Part shown: positions 24,346 to 33,165 of the stretch, one piece after another
Layout of the letters: the number at the start of each line of letters is the position of its first letter
Position numbering within the stretch: the stretch's first letter is position 1
NCBI RefSeq assembly: GCF_019972155.1
Contig: NZ_BOVL01000026.1
Coordinates: 260,634 to 324,633, forward strand
DNA length: 64,000 bases
Direction of reading: 5' to 3'
Source of the DNA: Bradyrhizobium sp. RD5-C2
Lineage (GTDB): Bacteria; Pseudomonadota; Alphaproteobacteria; Rhizobiales; Xanthobacteraceae
Program-made: the position numbers and the translations under genes
Notes under the pieces: generated by a model
Database searches by the model: none
Seen by the model: the letters and a program-made list of their open reading frames with translations, nothing else
What the model was told of the DNA's origin: nothing

Positions 24346-27300
24346 ATGACGGCAAGCTGGGTCAATTCTCTGGTCGACAGTGGCGTCAAGTCCGACATGC
24401 TCAACTTTGCTGCGGACGGCGTTTTCACCGATGCTGAAGCCATTCAGTTGCTGGCGGATGTCGCCAATCGCGGGAGTGTCACCGCGAATGAGCTGAACTC
24501 GCTGCAGCTGATTGCGGCCAATCTGAACAGCGGCCTCTACACATCGGATTATGTCTCCCATCTCTTCAACCAGCTCGTTGATGGGAATCCGGCGAACGCC
24601 ACCTGGACAGGGGGCGGCACTGCTCACATCACGCTCGGCAATCTGCAGGTCGGCACGACATCGACGCAGATGTCGGAGCTGATCGGAAAGTGGTTTCAGG
24701 GGACCGACCTTCCGGACCCAACCTTGCCGCCCGATGCAGGCGCGAGCGGCTGGACATTGCAGGGCTACAGCACGGTTACCGGACCGCTGTATTCTTCGGC
24801 GGGCGCAGCCACCGTCAACGACATCTGTCAGGGAGCAGACGGCGATTGCGAGCTGATGTCGGGTTTGATCGACGTCGTCGTCTTTCATCCTCAGGTCATG
24901 AGCTCCATGATCGTGGACAATGGAAACGGCACCTATGGCGTGCGCTTCTATGTCAATGGTCAGGAGACATGGGAGACCGTCAATGACGAGTTTCCAGTCG
25001 TCAAGGGCACCGAACTTGACTATGGCCACAACTACAATGAGCAACCCACGGCGATGTGGGTTGCCTTGGTGGAAAAGGCCTACGCGCAGCTCAGTTCGTC
25101 GGGACAGATTGGACACCCGGCCGTCAATAGCTACAACAACATCTCTGCCGATCCCCCGACGGATGTCTTCGAGAATCTGACCGACGCGACGAGCGTCAAC
25201 TATTATCTGAGCAGTTCATCCTCCTGGTACAGCAACAAGTCCGTCTATATCGCAGCACTCTCCAACCACGACGATGTCATCCTCGAGATTCCCTCAACGT
25301 CTCCGTACACGTATGACAGCGCCGGAAATATCCAGCTGGTCCCGGACCATGCTTTCGGGGTCGTCGGCTATGACAGCGCGACGGGCAATTTCATCGTCCG
25401 TAATCCATGGGGAAATAGCTATTCCGGCCAAAACTGGGACGTGCAGTTTGAAGTCTCGCTGACACAGATCGCCAGCGAGGGCGGCGACTTCGTCATCGAC
25501 AATTCCGGCGCCATCGACGTCGCGCCCACGGTGGTCGCGTCAAACATAACCGGCCGCGTGCAAACATCGGTTGCAGCGTCGTCCATGTTCTATACGACGG
25601 GCGGTTCTCTGCCCATCATCGAATATGCGCTTTGGAACTCCACGGGTAACGGGCACTTCACCGTGGGCGGGGTGGCGCAGGCGAACGGGGTCGAGATCGA
25701 CGTCGCTGCTTCACAGTGGTCCAGCATTGCCTATCAGTTCGGTCCCGCGAGCGACCAGCTGTGGGTGGAGGCGTTCAACGGCGTATTCTGGAGCGCCTGG
25801 ACCGAATTTACGGCAACCCCGCAAGGGCCCATGGTGTCGGCCGCAAACGTGACGGCAACGCACGGCCAGAGCTTTGCCGTGTCGTCGCTGTTCACCTATT
25901 ACGACCCGTTCGGCCTCGCTGCCACCGAATACGATGTCTGGGACAGCGGCACCGGTGGCGGCCACTTCGTCCTGAACGGGGTGGCGCTTGCCGCCAATCA
26001 GGACAACTACATCACGGCCGCGCAGCTCTCATCATTGACCTATCAATCCGGCTCCGGTGTGGACACGCTCTGGATCCGGGTCAACGACAGCACGGTGTGG
26101 GGACAGTGGTCGAACGCCTTCACGGTCACCGCGCCGGTCGACAGCGGTCCCGTCGTGGCGGTGTCGAACATCGTCGCAGCGCATGGCCAGAGCTACGCGG
26201 CCTCGTCCTTGTTCTCCTCCTACAGCGATCCGTTCAGCAATCCTGCAACGCAGTATGACGTCTGGGACAAAGGAACAGGTGGCGGACACTTCGTTCTGAA
26301 CGGGGTGGCGCTTCCCACCAACCAGGACAACTACATCACGTCCGCCCAGCTGGCCTCGTTGAGCTATCAATCCGGCTCCGGCATCGACACGCTCTGGATC
26401 CGCGCCAATGACGGCACCGTGTGGGGAGCGTGGTCGAGCCCCTTTACCGTCAATGCGCCGGTCGACACCGGGCCCGTCGAGGCGGTGTCGAACATTGTCG
26501 CGGCTCATGGCCAGAGCTATGCAGCCTCGTCGCTGTTCACCTACAGCGATCCGTTCAACAGCGCCGCGACCCAATATGACGTCTGGGATAGCGGCACCGT
26601 CGGAGGGAGCTTCGTTCTGAACGGCGTGGCGCTGCCGGCCAATCAGGACAATTACATCACGGCCGCCCAGCTGTCGTCGCTGACCTATCAGTCGGGCTCC
26701 GGCATCGACAAGCTTTGGATCCGCGCTAATGACGGCACCGTGTGGGGCGCGTGGTCGAACGCCTTCACCGTCAATGCTCCGGTCGACAGCGGACCCGTTG
26801 AGACAGTGTCGAACATCGTCGCGCCGCACGGCCAGAGCTATGCGGCTTCGTCGCTGTTCGCCTACAGCGATCCGTTCAACAGTGCTGCGACCCAATATGA
26901 CGTCTGGGATACGGGCACAGGCGGCGGGCACTTCCTTCTGAACGGGTCGGCGCTGTCGGCCAATCAGGACAATTACATTTCGGCCGCGCAGCTGTCGTCA
27001 TTGACCTATCAATCCGGCTCGGGGACCGACACGCTCTGGATCCGGGCCAATGACGGCACGGTTTGGGGGGCGTGGTCGAGCGCCTTCACCGTCAATGGTC
27101 CCTTCGACAGCGGACCCGTTGAAACGGTGTCGAGCATCGTTGCCAGTCACGGTCAGAGCTATGCGGCCTCCTCGCTGTTCACCTACAGCGATCCGTTCAA
27201 CAGCGCCGCGACACAATATGACGTCTGGGACACGGGCACAGGTGGCGGGCATTTTGTCTTCAGCGGGGTGGCGCTTGCGCCCAACGTGGACAACTACGTC

Positions 27301-28122
27301 ACGGCGGCCCAGCTGGCGTCGCTGAGCTATCAATCCGGCTCGGGCGCGGACACGCTGTGGGTCCGCACGAACGACGGCACCGTCTGGGGAGCGTGGTCAA
27401 GTGCCTTCACCGTGACTGCGCCGGTGGACACGGGTCCGGTGTTGACTCCGACCAGTTCAAACACGCTGTCCGTTCAAGGCCAGACGTTTTCGGTGTCTTC
27501 GCTCTTCACTTATTCGGATCCGTTCGGCAGTTCCGCGAACTCGTATGATGTCTGGAATAGCGGAGGCGGCAACGGCTACTTCACGCTGAACGGCGTTGCG
27601 CTGGGAGCAAATCAGGACAACGTCGTCGCGGCCTCGCAGCTCTCCCAACTCGCGTATCACGTCGGATCGGGCACCGACACGCTCTGGATCAAAGCCAATG
27701 ACGGAACCGTCTGGGGCGCCTGGTCCAGCGCCTTCACGATCAGCGATCCCTCGATCATTCCAGCCGGACAGACCCTCGAGCTTGCGTCTTCGAGCTCGGC
27801 GCAAATCTCCTTTGCATCAAGTTCCGGGACATTGAAGCTCGATGACCCCGCCGACTTCTCCGGCACCGTCGCCGGCATGACGGGGGCCGACGCGATCGAT
27901 TTCGCCAATATCAGTTTTGCGGCTGGGCAAACCGTGGGCTTTGCCGGCAACACCGCGGGCGGATCGCTCTCGGTCTCGGACGGCGTGCACGCCGCCAGCA
28001 TCGCTCTGCTCGGAAACTACATGGCTTCCACCTTCGTTGCCGCGAGCGATGGACATGGCGGCACGAGCATTACGGTTCATCCCGATCAGGTCGCCACGCT
28101 TGCCCCGCCGCAACATGCGTGA
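24346..28122 (+). CDS. Calpain-like (C2 family) cysteine protease with seven tandem repeats
   Basis: A 1258-residue protein. Residues about 100-385 form a calpain-type protease core with the triad in order: C168 (GADGDCELMSG), H335 (PDHAFGVVGYD) and N353 (VRNPWGNS). Residues 393-1135 are seven repeats of about 107 residues. The C-terminal 120 residues (LKLDDPADFSGTVAGMTG, LLGNYMASTFVAASDGHGG) look like the terminal module of large exported proteins of Bradyrhizobium. There is no Sec signal peptide, so type I-like export using a C-terminal signal is likely. I see no RTX nonapeptides. The ATG at 24346 has GAAGGA at good spacing; an upstream ATG at 24163 is less likely. No transporter genes flank it. 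Confidence 0.85.
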   Translation: MTASWVNSLVDSGVKSDMLNFAADGVFTDAEAIQLLADVANRGSVTANELNSLQLIAANLNSGLYTSDYVSHLFNQLVDGNPANATWTGGGTAHITLGNLQVGTTSTQMSELIGKWFQGTDLPDPTLPPDAGASGWTLQGYSTVTGPLYSSAGAATVNDICQGADGDCELMSGLIDVVVFHPQVMSSMIVDNGNGTYGVRFYVNGQETWETVNDEFPVVKGTELDYGHNYNEQPTAMWVALVEKAYAQLSSSGQIGHPAVNSYNNISADPPTDVFENLTDATSVNYYLSSSSSWYSNKSVYIAALSNHDDVILEIPSTSPYTYDSAGNIQLVPDHAFGVVGYDSATGNFIVRNPWGNSYSGQNWDVQFEVSLTQIASEGGDFVIDNSGAIDVAPTVVASNITGRVQTSVAASSMFYTTGGSLPIIEYALWNSTGNGHFTVGGVAQANGVEIDVAASQWSSIAYQFGPASDQLWVEAFNGVFWSAWTEFTATPQGPMVSAANVTATHGQSFAVSSLFTYYDPFGLAATEYDVWDSGTGGGHFVLNGVALAANQDNYITAAQLSSLTYQSGSGVDTLWIRVNDSTVWGQWSNAFTVTAPVDSGPVVAVSNIVAAHGQSYAASSLFSSYSDPFSNPATQYDVWDKGTGGGHFVLNGVALPTNQDNYITSAQLASLSYQSGSGIDTLWIRANDGTVWGAWSSPFTVNAPVDTGPVEAVSNIVAAHGQSYAASSLFTYSDPFNSAATQYDVWDSGTVGGSFVLNGVALPANQDNYITAAQLSSLTYQSGSGIDKLWIRANDGTVWGAWSNAFTVNAPVDSGPVETVSNIVAPHGQSYAASSLFAYSDPFNSAATQYDVWDTGTGGGHFLLNGSALSANQDNYISAAQLSSLTYQSGSGTDTLWIRANDGTVWGAWSSAFTVNGPFDSGPVETVSSIVASHGQSYAASSLFTYSDPFNSAATQYDVWDTGTGGGHFVFSGVALAPNVDNYVTAAQLASLSYQSGSGADTLWVRTNDGTVWGAWSSAFTVTAPVDTGPVLTPTSSNTLSVQGQTFSVSSLFTYSDPFGSSANSYDVWNSGGGNGYFTLNGVALGANQDNVVAASQLSQLAYHVGSGTDTLWIKANDGTVWGAWSSAFTISDPSIIPAGQTLELASSSSAQISFASSSGTLKLDDPADFSGTVAGMTGADAIDFANISFAAGQTVGFAGNTAGGSLSVSDGVHAASIALLGNYMASTFVAASDGHGGTSITVHPDQVATLAPPQHA
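25522..27750 (+). repeat. Seven tandem about 321-bp repeats inside the protease gene
   Basis: Units begin at about 25522 (degenerate), 25825, 26146, 26470, 26791, 27112 and 27433. Spacing is 321 bp, except 324 bp for the unit starting at 26146, which has one extra Ser. Each encodes a beta-rich module containing HGQSYAASSLF, YSDPF, YDVWD, LNGVAL, NQDNY and DGTVWGAWS. The first and last units are the most diverged; the middle ones are nearly alike. Confidence 0.9.
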
Positions 28123-28155
28123 GCGGCGCGGCTGCTTCGGCGCGCGGTTGCCTGC

Positions 28156-29079
28156 TTACGACGGCGTGCCCATCGCGTAGGGCTTCAGCACGGCATAGAG
28201 GAAATCGTGCGTCGGGGTCGGCACGCCGAGCTTGCGGCCGAGCTCGACCACCTTGCCGCTTAGCCAGGGCAGTTCGAGCCGGTTGCCGCGCTCCAGATCG
28301 AGCGCCATCGACGCTTTCATCGCCGGCGGTGCGTGCCCGATGAAGTCGAGCACTTTCGCAAGCGGATCCGGCGGCAGCTTGATGCCGCTGGCGTGAGCGA
28401 CGGCGATGATCTCCTCGCAGGCCGAGACGAAGAACGGACGCAGGTCGGGATCGTCGCGCAGCCTGCCGATCGGCTGGCGTGTGACCGCGGTCATGCCGGC
28501 ATTGGTGGCGAGGCCGACGAACTTCATCCACAGCTCGGTGTTGATCTGCTCGCTCAGCGTCGCATCGAAGCCGGCCTTCAGGCAGAGCTCCAGCAGCGCC
28601 TTGCCGCGCGGCGTGATGCGGCCGTCGAGCTCGCCGAAGATCATCCGCATGAAGGTGCCGACCTGGTTGATCACGCCGGGCTTGATGATCGAGGCGGAGA
28701 TCTGCGCCACGCCGCCCATCACGGCGTTGCGGCCCAGGATCGGGATCAGCCGGTCGGGCGCGTCGATGCCGTTCTGCAGCGGGATCACCGCGGTGTCGGG
28801 ACCGACCATCGGCTTGATGTGCGCGCCGGCGCTCTCGACGTCCCACAGCTTGACGCAGAACAGCACGATATCGACCAGGCCGACGCTTGCGGGGTCGTCG
28901 GTCGCCTGGGTCGGGACCAGGTGGGTTTCGCCGCGGCCGCCCTGAACCTTCAGACCTTCGCCGCGCATGGCGGCGAGGTGCGCGCCGCGCGCGATAAAGG
29001 TGACGTCGGCTCCAGCATGCGCCAGTGCCGCACCAAAACCGCCCCCGACGCCTCCGGCGCCGACCACTGCGATCCGCAT
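28156..29079 (-). CDS. 2-dehydropantoate 2-reductase family protein
   Basis: The 307-residue protein has the NADP motif GAGGVGGGFGAAL (residues 7-19) and the ketopantoate reductase core (PLQNGIDAPDRL; TELWMKFVGLATNAGMTAVTRQPIG). The family reduces ketopantoate to pantoate for CoA, but many paralogues exist, so panE is not assigned. The ATG at 29079 has AAGGAG at good spacing; an upstream in-frame ATG at 29139 is not supported. It converges on the protease gene. Confidence 0.85.
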   Translation of the reverse strand: MRIAVVGAGGVGGGFGAALAHAGADVTFIARGAHLAAMRGEGLKVQGGRGETHLVPTQATDDPASVGLVDIVLFCVKLWDVESAGAHIKPMVGPDTAVIPLQNGIDAPDRLIPILGRNAVMGGVAQISASIIKPGVINQVGTFMRMIFGELDGRITPRGKALLELCLKAGFDATLSEQINTELWMKFVGLATNAGMTAVTRQPIGRLRDDPDLRPFFVSACEEIIAVAHASGIKLPPDPLAKVLDFIGHAPPAMKASMALDLERGNRLELPWLSGKVVELGRKLGVPTPTHDFLYAVLKPYAMGTPS

Positions 29080-29249
29080 GATAGTCTCCTTGTCCCACGC
29101 TTTGGCCCGCAGCCTCAACGAAGTCGGTGCGATGCGCAACCCGGCTTGTCTGAAAACTGCGTGACCGCAGCCTCCGCCTTCTTCCTGCGTTGAACTTGTC
29201 CGGGCGAACCGCTAAGCCATCTGCTGATGTTCGGGAGGAATGGGTGGCG

Positions 29250-30065
29250 ATGACGGAGCCGACGGCGGTCGCGCTTGATGGTGCGACGGTGGCGTTTCGG
29301 TTGGCGGATGGACGCGTCTATACCGCGGTCGAGCAGGCCAATCTTACGGTTGATCATGGCGAGTTCGTCGCCATTGTCGGCCCGACCGGATGCGGAAAGT
29401 CGACGCTGCTCAACGTCACCGCGGGGCTGTTGAAACCGGCGGCCGGGTCGGCGCGGATCTTCGACCAGCCGCTCACTGGCCTCAACCGCGACGCAGGCTA
29501 TCTCTTTCAGGCCGATGCGCTGTTCCCGTGGAAGACCGCGATCGACAATGTCGCGATCGGGCTCGAGATTCGAGGCACGCCGCGCGCCGATGCGCTGGCG
29601 CGCGCGCAGCAATGGCTGACCTCGGTCGGGCTCGGCGCCTTCGCGGGCCGCTATCCGCATATGCTGTCGGGCGGCCAGCGCAAGCGGGTCGCGCTGGCGC
29701 AGGTCCTGATTCGCGATCCGAAGATCCTGCTGATGGACGAGCCGTTCGGCCCGCTCGACGCCCAGACCCGGCAGATCATGGGAAATCTGCTGCTGGAATT
29801 GTGGACCGCCGACCGCAAGGCGGTGCTGTTCGTCACCCACGATCTCGAGGAGGCGATCGCGCTCGCCGACCGCGTCGTGATCATGTCGGCTGGGCCCAGC
29901 GCGCGCATCATCGGCGACTGGCGTATCACGCTGCCGCGGCCGCGCGATATCGCCGAAGTCAGGATGGAGAAGGATTTCCATGCCCTGCACCGCGAGATCT
30001 GGGGCGTGCTGAAGGACGAGGTGATGAAGGGCTATGTGCAGTCGACGCAGGCGGGAGCCGCCTGA
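29250..30065 (+). CDS. NitT/TauT-type ABC transporter, ATP-binding subunit
   Basis: The 271-residue ATPase has Walker A GPTGCGKSTLL (about residues 44-54), the signature LSGGQRKRVALAQVL and Walker B ILLMDEPFGPLDAQT, in the SsuB/TauB subfamily that powers uptake of nitrate, sulfonates, taurine or thiamine precursors. GGAGGA lies just upstream; the GTG at 29244 is an alternative start. The permease gene begins on the last base of its stop codon (TGATG). No binding protein is adjacent; the nearest NMT1-type candidate is at 36182. Confidence 0.9.
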   Translation: MTEPTAVALDGATVAFRLADGRVYTAVEQANLTVDHGEFVAIVGPTGCGKSTLLNVTAGLLKPAAGSARIFDQPLTGLNRDAGYLFQADALFPWKTAIDNVAIGLEIRGTPRADALARAQQWLTSVGLGAFAGRYPHMLSGGQRKRVALAQVLIRDPKILLMDEPFGPLDAQTRQIMGNLLLELWTADRKAVLFVTHDLEEAIALADRVVIMSAGPSARIIGDWRITLPRPRDIAEVRMEKDFHALHREIWGVLKDEVMKGYVQSTQAGAA

Positions 30066-30850
30066 TGTCGCGCATCACGTTGCTGGCCCTGCAGGTTCTG
30101 GTCGCCGTCGTCACCCTGGCGCTGTGGCAGTTGTTTTCCACCGTGCCTGTTTTCGGCAAGGTGCTGCTGCCGCCGTTCTTCTTCTCCAATCCGGTCGACG
30201 TCTTCAGCCAAATCGTAAAGTGGTTCTCGAGCGGGGTGATCTGGAAGCATCTGGCGATCACGCTATGGGAATCGATCCTGGCCTTCGTGATCGGCTCAGG
30301 CAGCGGCATCCTGGTCGGCTTCTGGTTCGCACGGCAGCCGCGCGTCGCCGCGGTGTTCGATCCTTATGTGAAGATGGTCAACGCGCTGCCGCGCGTGGTG
30401 CTGGCGCCGATCTTCGCGCTGTGGTTCGGGCTCGGCGTCTGGTCCAAGGTCGCGCTCGGCGTGACCTTGGTGTTCTTCATCGTGTTCTTCAACGTCTATC
30501 AGGGTGTCAAGGAAGTGCCGACCACCGTGCTCGACAACGGCCGCATGCTCGGCATGAACGAGCAGCAGCTGATGCGCCACGTCTACTGGCCCTCGGCGCT
30601 GTCGTGGATGTTCTCCTCGCTGCACACCTCGGTCGGCTTTGCGGTGGTCGGCGCGGTGGTCGGCGAATATCTCGGCTCCGCCGCCGGCCTCGGCTACCTG
30701 ATCCAGCAGGCCGAAGGCGTGTTCGACGTCGCCGGCGTGTTCGCCGGCATGTTCGTGCTGTCGGCCTTCGTCATCCTGATCGACATGGCGGTGACTGCCG
30801 TGGAGAAGCGGCTGCTGGTCTGGCGGCCGACTGCGGTGGCGCGGGATTAA
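30065..30850 (+). CDS. NitT/TauT-type ABC transporter, permease subunit
   Basis: The 261-residue protein has about six membrane helices and the binding-protein-dependent permease EAA loop (DNGRMLGMNEQQLMRHVYWPSALS, about residues 157-180). It starts at the ATG overlapping the ATPase stop. It forms the channel of an SsuC/TauC-like importer. The substrate cannot be read from the sequence. Confidence 0.9.
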   Translation: MSRITLLALQVLVAVVTLALWQLFSTVPVFGKVLLPPFFFSNPVDVFSQIVKWFSSGVIWKHLAITLWESILAFVIGSGSGILVGFWFARQPRVAAVFDPYVKMVNALPRVVLAPIFALWFGLGVWSKVALGVTLVFFIVFFNVYQGVKEVPTTVLDNGRMLGMNEQQLMRHVYWPSALSWMFSSLHTSVGFAVVGAVVGEYLGSAAGLGYLIQQAEGVFDVAGVFAGMFVLSAFVILIDMAVTAVEKRLLVWRPTAVARD

Positions 30851-30879
30851 CCCACTAGCTTGGCACGTTCGGAACGAAA

Positions 30880-30903
30880 GAGGCCGCGAACGAAGGCGGC
30901 CTC
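30880..30903 (-). terminator. Hairpin terminator for the small secreted protein gene
   Basis: An 8-bp perfect stem GAGGCCGC / GCGGCCTC with an 8-base loop, followed on the minus strand by TTTCGTT. It lies 23 bases after the stop of the 91-residue gene and can also end the permease transcript from the other side. Confidence 0.6.
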
Positions 30904-30926
30904 TACGTATTCCGGCTGCGAAACCG

Positions 30927-31202
30927 TCAGGTCTTGTATCCTTGGCTGGTGCAGAACCAAGAGATGCCGGCGGTATCGAAGCCAAGCTTCAGAAAGGATT
31001 CCCTGCATTCGTTGAAGTTGTGGAAACGTTTGACGCCCTCCGGCCAGCAAACCACAGGGGTAGGATTGGGCCAGGTACCGGAGACTGAGCAGCCCGGTCC
31101 CGCGGCTGCTTGCTTGGCGAGTTTGGGTTTGGTCTCGGCATTTGCGGGGGCAATCGACAAGATTGCGACAGCTAGGCCCGCGAGGAGTAACGAGGCTTTC
31201 AT
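30927..31202 (-). CDS. Small secreted hypothetical protein, 91 residues
   Basis: It has a clear Sec signal peptide (MKASLLLAGLAVAILSIAPANAE) and a mature part with four cysteines (GCSVSGTWPNPTPVVCWPEG, NECRESF, WFCTSQG). The spacing suggests two disulfides. No known domain. The codon bias is less GC-rich than in the neighbours. It is monocistronic, with a hairpin terminator behind it. Confidence 0.7.
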   Translation of the reverse strand: MKASLLLAGLAVAILSIAPANAETKPKLAKQAAAGPGCSVSGTWPNPTPVVCWPEGVKRFHNFNECRESFLKLGFDTAGISWFCTSQGYKT

Positions 31203-31314
31203 GGCTATCTTCTCCCAAATCCCACCGTTGGGTCGGTGGGTGGGCGACTATACCTGAGGTCGTGTCGGAGGAGCGACTCAATTTGCGTTTCGGTTTGTGA
31301 GAAGCGCGCGACGG

Positions 31315-32175
31315 TCACGCGCGTTCGTGCGCCGGCGCGGTATCCATCAGCCCGCGGATCTTCTCCGTCACGTCGGGGTCAACAGGATTGTAGACAATCA
31401 TGCTGAGGTCGGACCGGCCGTCGACCGCGAACGCCGAATATTCGAACTTGACCGGGCCGAGGATCGGATGGCGGAGCTGCTTGACGCCCTCGCCATGGGT
31501 TCGCACGTCGTTGTCGCGCCATAGCGCCGCGAACTCCGGGCTGAGCCGGCAGAGCTCGTCGACAAACGGTTGCACCTCGGCGGCAGCGCCGGCACGCGCC
31601 GCATCCACCCTGAAGGCGCCGACCACGAAGCGCGCCACGCTTGCCCAGTCGTGCTGCGCGGCGCGGACGCGCGGATCGAGAAACATGAAGCGCAGCACGT
31701 TGCGCTCGCGCGGCGGCAGCGATCCGTAGTCCGTCAGCATCACGGTCGCCGCCCGGTTCCAGGCGACGATGTCCCATGTCGCGGTCCTGATCACGGCGGG
31801 GCTCGGCAGCAACGCGTCGAGCACGCGCTGCAGCCGCGGCGAAACGCCTTCACTCTTCTGGTAGCGCACCTCGGGCGTGCGGCCGAGGCCGAGCAGGAAC
31901 AGATGCTCGCGCTCGACATCGGTCAGCATCAGCGCCCGCGCGATGCGGTCGAGCACATCGGCCGACGGCGCGCCGCCGCGGCCCTGTTCGAGCCACGTGT
32001 ACCAGGTCGCCGAGATGTTGGCGCGCTGCGCCACTTCCTCGCGGCGCAGGCCTGGCGTGCGCCGTCGCTCCGGCGGAAAACCGAACGTCGCAGGATCGAG
32101 CTTGCTGCGGCGATCCTTCAGGTAGGCGCCGAGCTGGTTCTCATGCGCGAGCGGTTCGCTCATCCTGTTAGCCAT
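31315..32175 (-). CDS. XRE-family regulator with MmyB-like ligand domain
   Basis: The 286-residue protein has an N-terminal Cro/CI-type HTH (about residues 15-80; RTPGLRREEVAQRANISATWYTWLEQGRGGAPSADVL) followed by a PAS-like MmyB ligand domain (about 105-275; NVLRFMFLDPRVRAAQHDW). Such proteins often control adjacent oxidoreductase genes. It is divergent from an SDR gene pair with a repeat-bearing spacer. The second Met (32163) may be the real start. Confidence 0.88.
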   Translation of the reverse strand: MANRMSEPLAHENQLGAYLKDRRSKLDPATFGFPPERRRTPGLRREEVAQRANISATWYTWLEQGRGGAPSADVLDRIARALMLTDVEREHLFLLGLGRTPEVRYQKSEGVSPRLQRVLDALLPSPAVIRTATWDIVAWNRAATVMLTDYGSLPPRERNVLRFMFLDPRVRAAQHDWASVARFVVGAFRVDAARAGAAAEVQPFVDELCRLSPEFAALWRDNDVRTHGEGVKQLRHPILGPVKFEYSAFAVDGRSDLSMIVYNPVDPDVTEKIRGLMDTAPAHERA

Positions 32176-32209
32176 TATACCATGATAAGGTCACTACTTT
32201 ACCACGATA
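32175..32209. promoter_or_regulatory. Candidate operator for XRE regulator
   Basis: Two near-identical 10-mers, TACCATGATA (32178-32187) and TACCACGATA (32200-32209), stand 22 bp apart, two helical turns. The first also lies within the dyad TTAT-N6-ATAA (32175-32188). They lie between the divergent regulator and SDR genes. Confidence 0.5.
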
Positions 32210-32255
32210 GCCGGACCGCCCAGGTTTGTCTCCAGCAAAACCTGGAGACTTGCTG

Positions 32256-33146
32256 ATGCGCGTGCTTGTCACTGGAGCCACCGGCTGGGTCGGCTCGGCT
32301 GTTACCAATGATCTGATTGCTGGCGGCCATCAGGTGCTCGGCATGACCCGTTCCGACAAGGGCGCGGAAGCGCTCGCTGCCGCCGGCGCCGAGGTTCATT
32401 ACGGAACGCTGGAGGATCTCGACAGCCTGAAGAGCGGCGCTGCACGGGCCGACGCCGTGATCCATTGCGCCTTCAACCACGACTTCTCGAAGTTTGCGCA
32501 GAACTGCGCGGACGACCGGCGCGCGATCGAGACGCTGGGTGCCGTACTCGAAGGCTCGAAGCGTCCGCTGATCACGACATCGGGCGTCGCTCGGGTGGCG
32601 CAGGGCCGCGTTGCGACCGAAGACGATCCACCGATTCCGGTCTCCGAGCTTTATCCGCGTGCGTCCGAGGCGACGACGATGGCGGTGGCATCGCGCGGCG
32701 TGCATGCCGCCGTGGTACGGCTGCCGCCCTCGGTGCATGGTCATGGCGACCATGGCTTCGTGCCGCGGCTCGTCGCCTTTGCGCGCGAGAAGGGCGTCTC
32801 TGCCTATATCGGTGAGGGACAGAATCGCTGGCCCGGCGTGCATCGTCTCGATGCAGCTCGCGTTTACCGGCTCGCGCTCGAGCGCGGCGTCGACGGCGGT
32901 CCGTTCCATGCCGTGGCGGACGAGGGCGTGCCGTTCAAGGCGATCGCCGAGGTCATCGCCCGCCGGCTCAGCGTTCCGCTGGTGTCGAAGTCTTCAGAGG
33001 AGGCGGCCGAGCATTTCGGCATGTTCGGCAGGTTCGTCGCCTTCGATGTGCCGACCTCGAGCGCGCGGACGCGGTCGCGGCTCGACTGGCAGCCGCAGCA
33101 GCCCGGGCTGATCGCGGATATCGATCACCCCGCTTATTTCGCGTGA
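32256..33146 (+). CDS. NAD(P)-dependent extended SDR (epimerase-like)
   Basis: The 296-residue protein has the Rossmann motif GATGWVGSAV (residues 7-16) and follows the atypical/extended SDR pattern. The usual active-site YxxxK is not obvious: the region reads YPRASEATTMAVA. It may act on a small carbonyl compound. The ATG at 32256 follows CCTGGAGA. A second SDR follows after 19 bases, and the pair is probably controlled by the divergent XRE regulator. Confidence 0.82.
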   Translation: MRVLVTGATGWVGSAVTNDLIAGGHQVLGMTRSDKGAEALAAAGAEVHYGTLEDLDSLKSGAARADAVIHCAFNHDFSKFAQNCADDRRAIETLGAVLEGSKRPLITTSGVARVAQGRVATEDDPPIPVSELYPRASEATTMAVASRGVHAAVVRLPPSVHGHGDHGFVPRLVAFAREKGVSAYIGEGQNRWPGVHRLDAARVYRLALERGVDGGPFHAVADEGVPFKAIAEVIARRLSVPLVSKSSEEAAEHFGMFGRFVAFDVPTSSARTRSRLDWQPQQPGLIADIDHPAYFA

Positions 33147-33165
33147 GCGCGCCGGAGTACCGACC

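Noticed and set aside
25522..27750. Regular repeats considered as a CRISPR array
   Set aside because: Units are 321 bp, in frame and coding, with no short repeat/unique spacer alternation and no cas genes.
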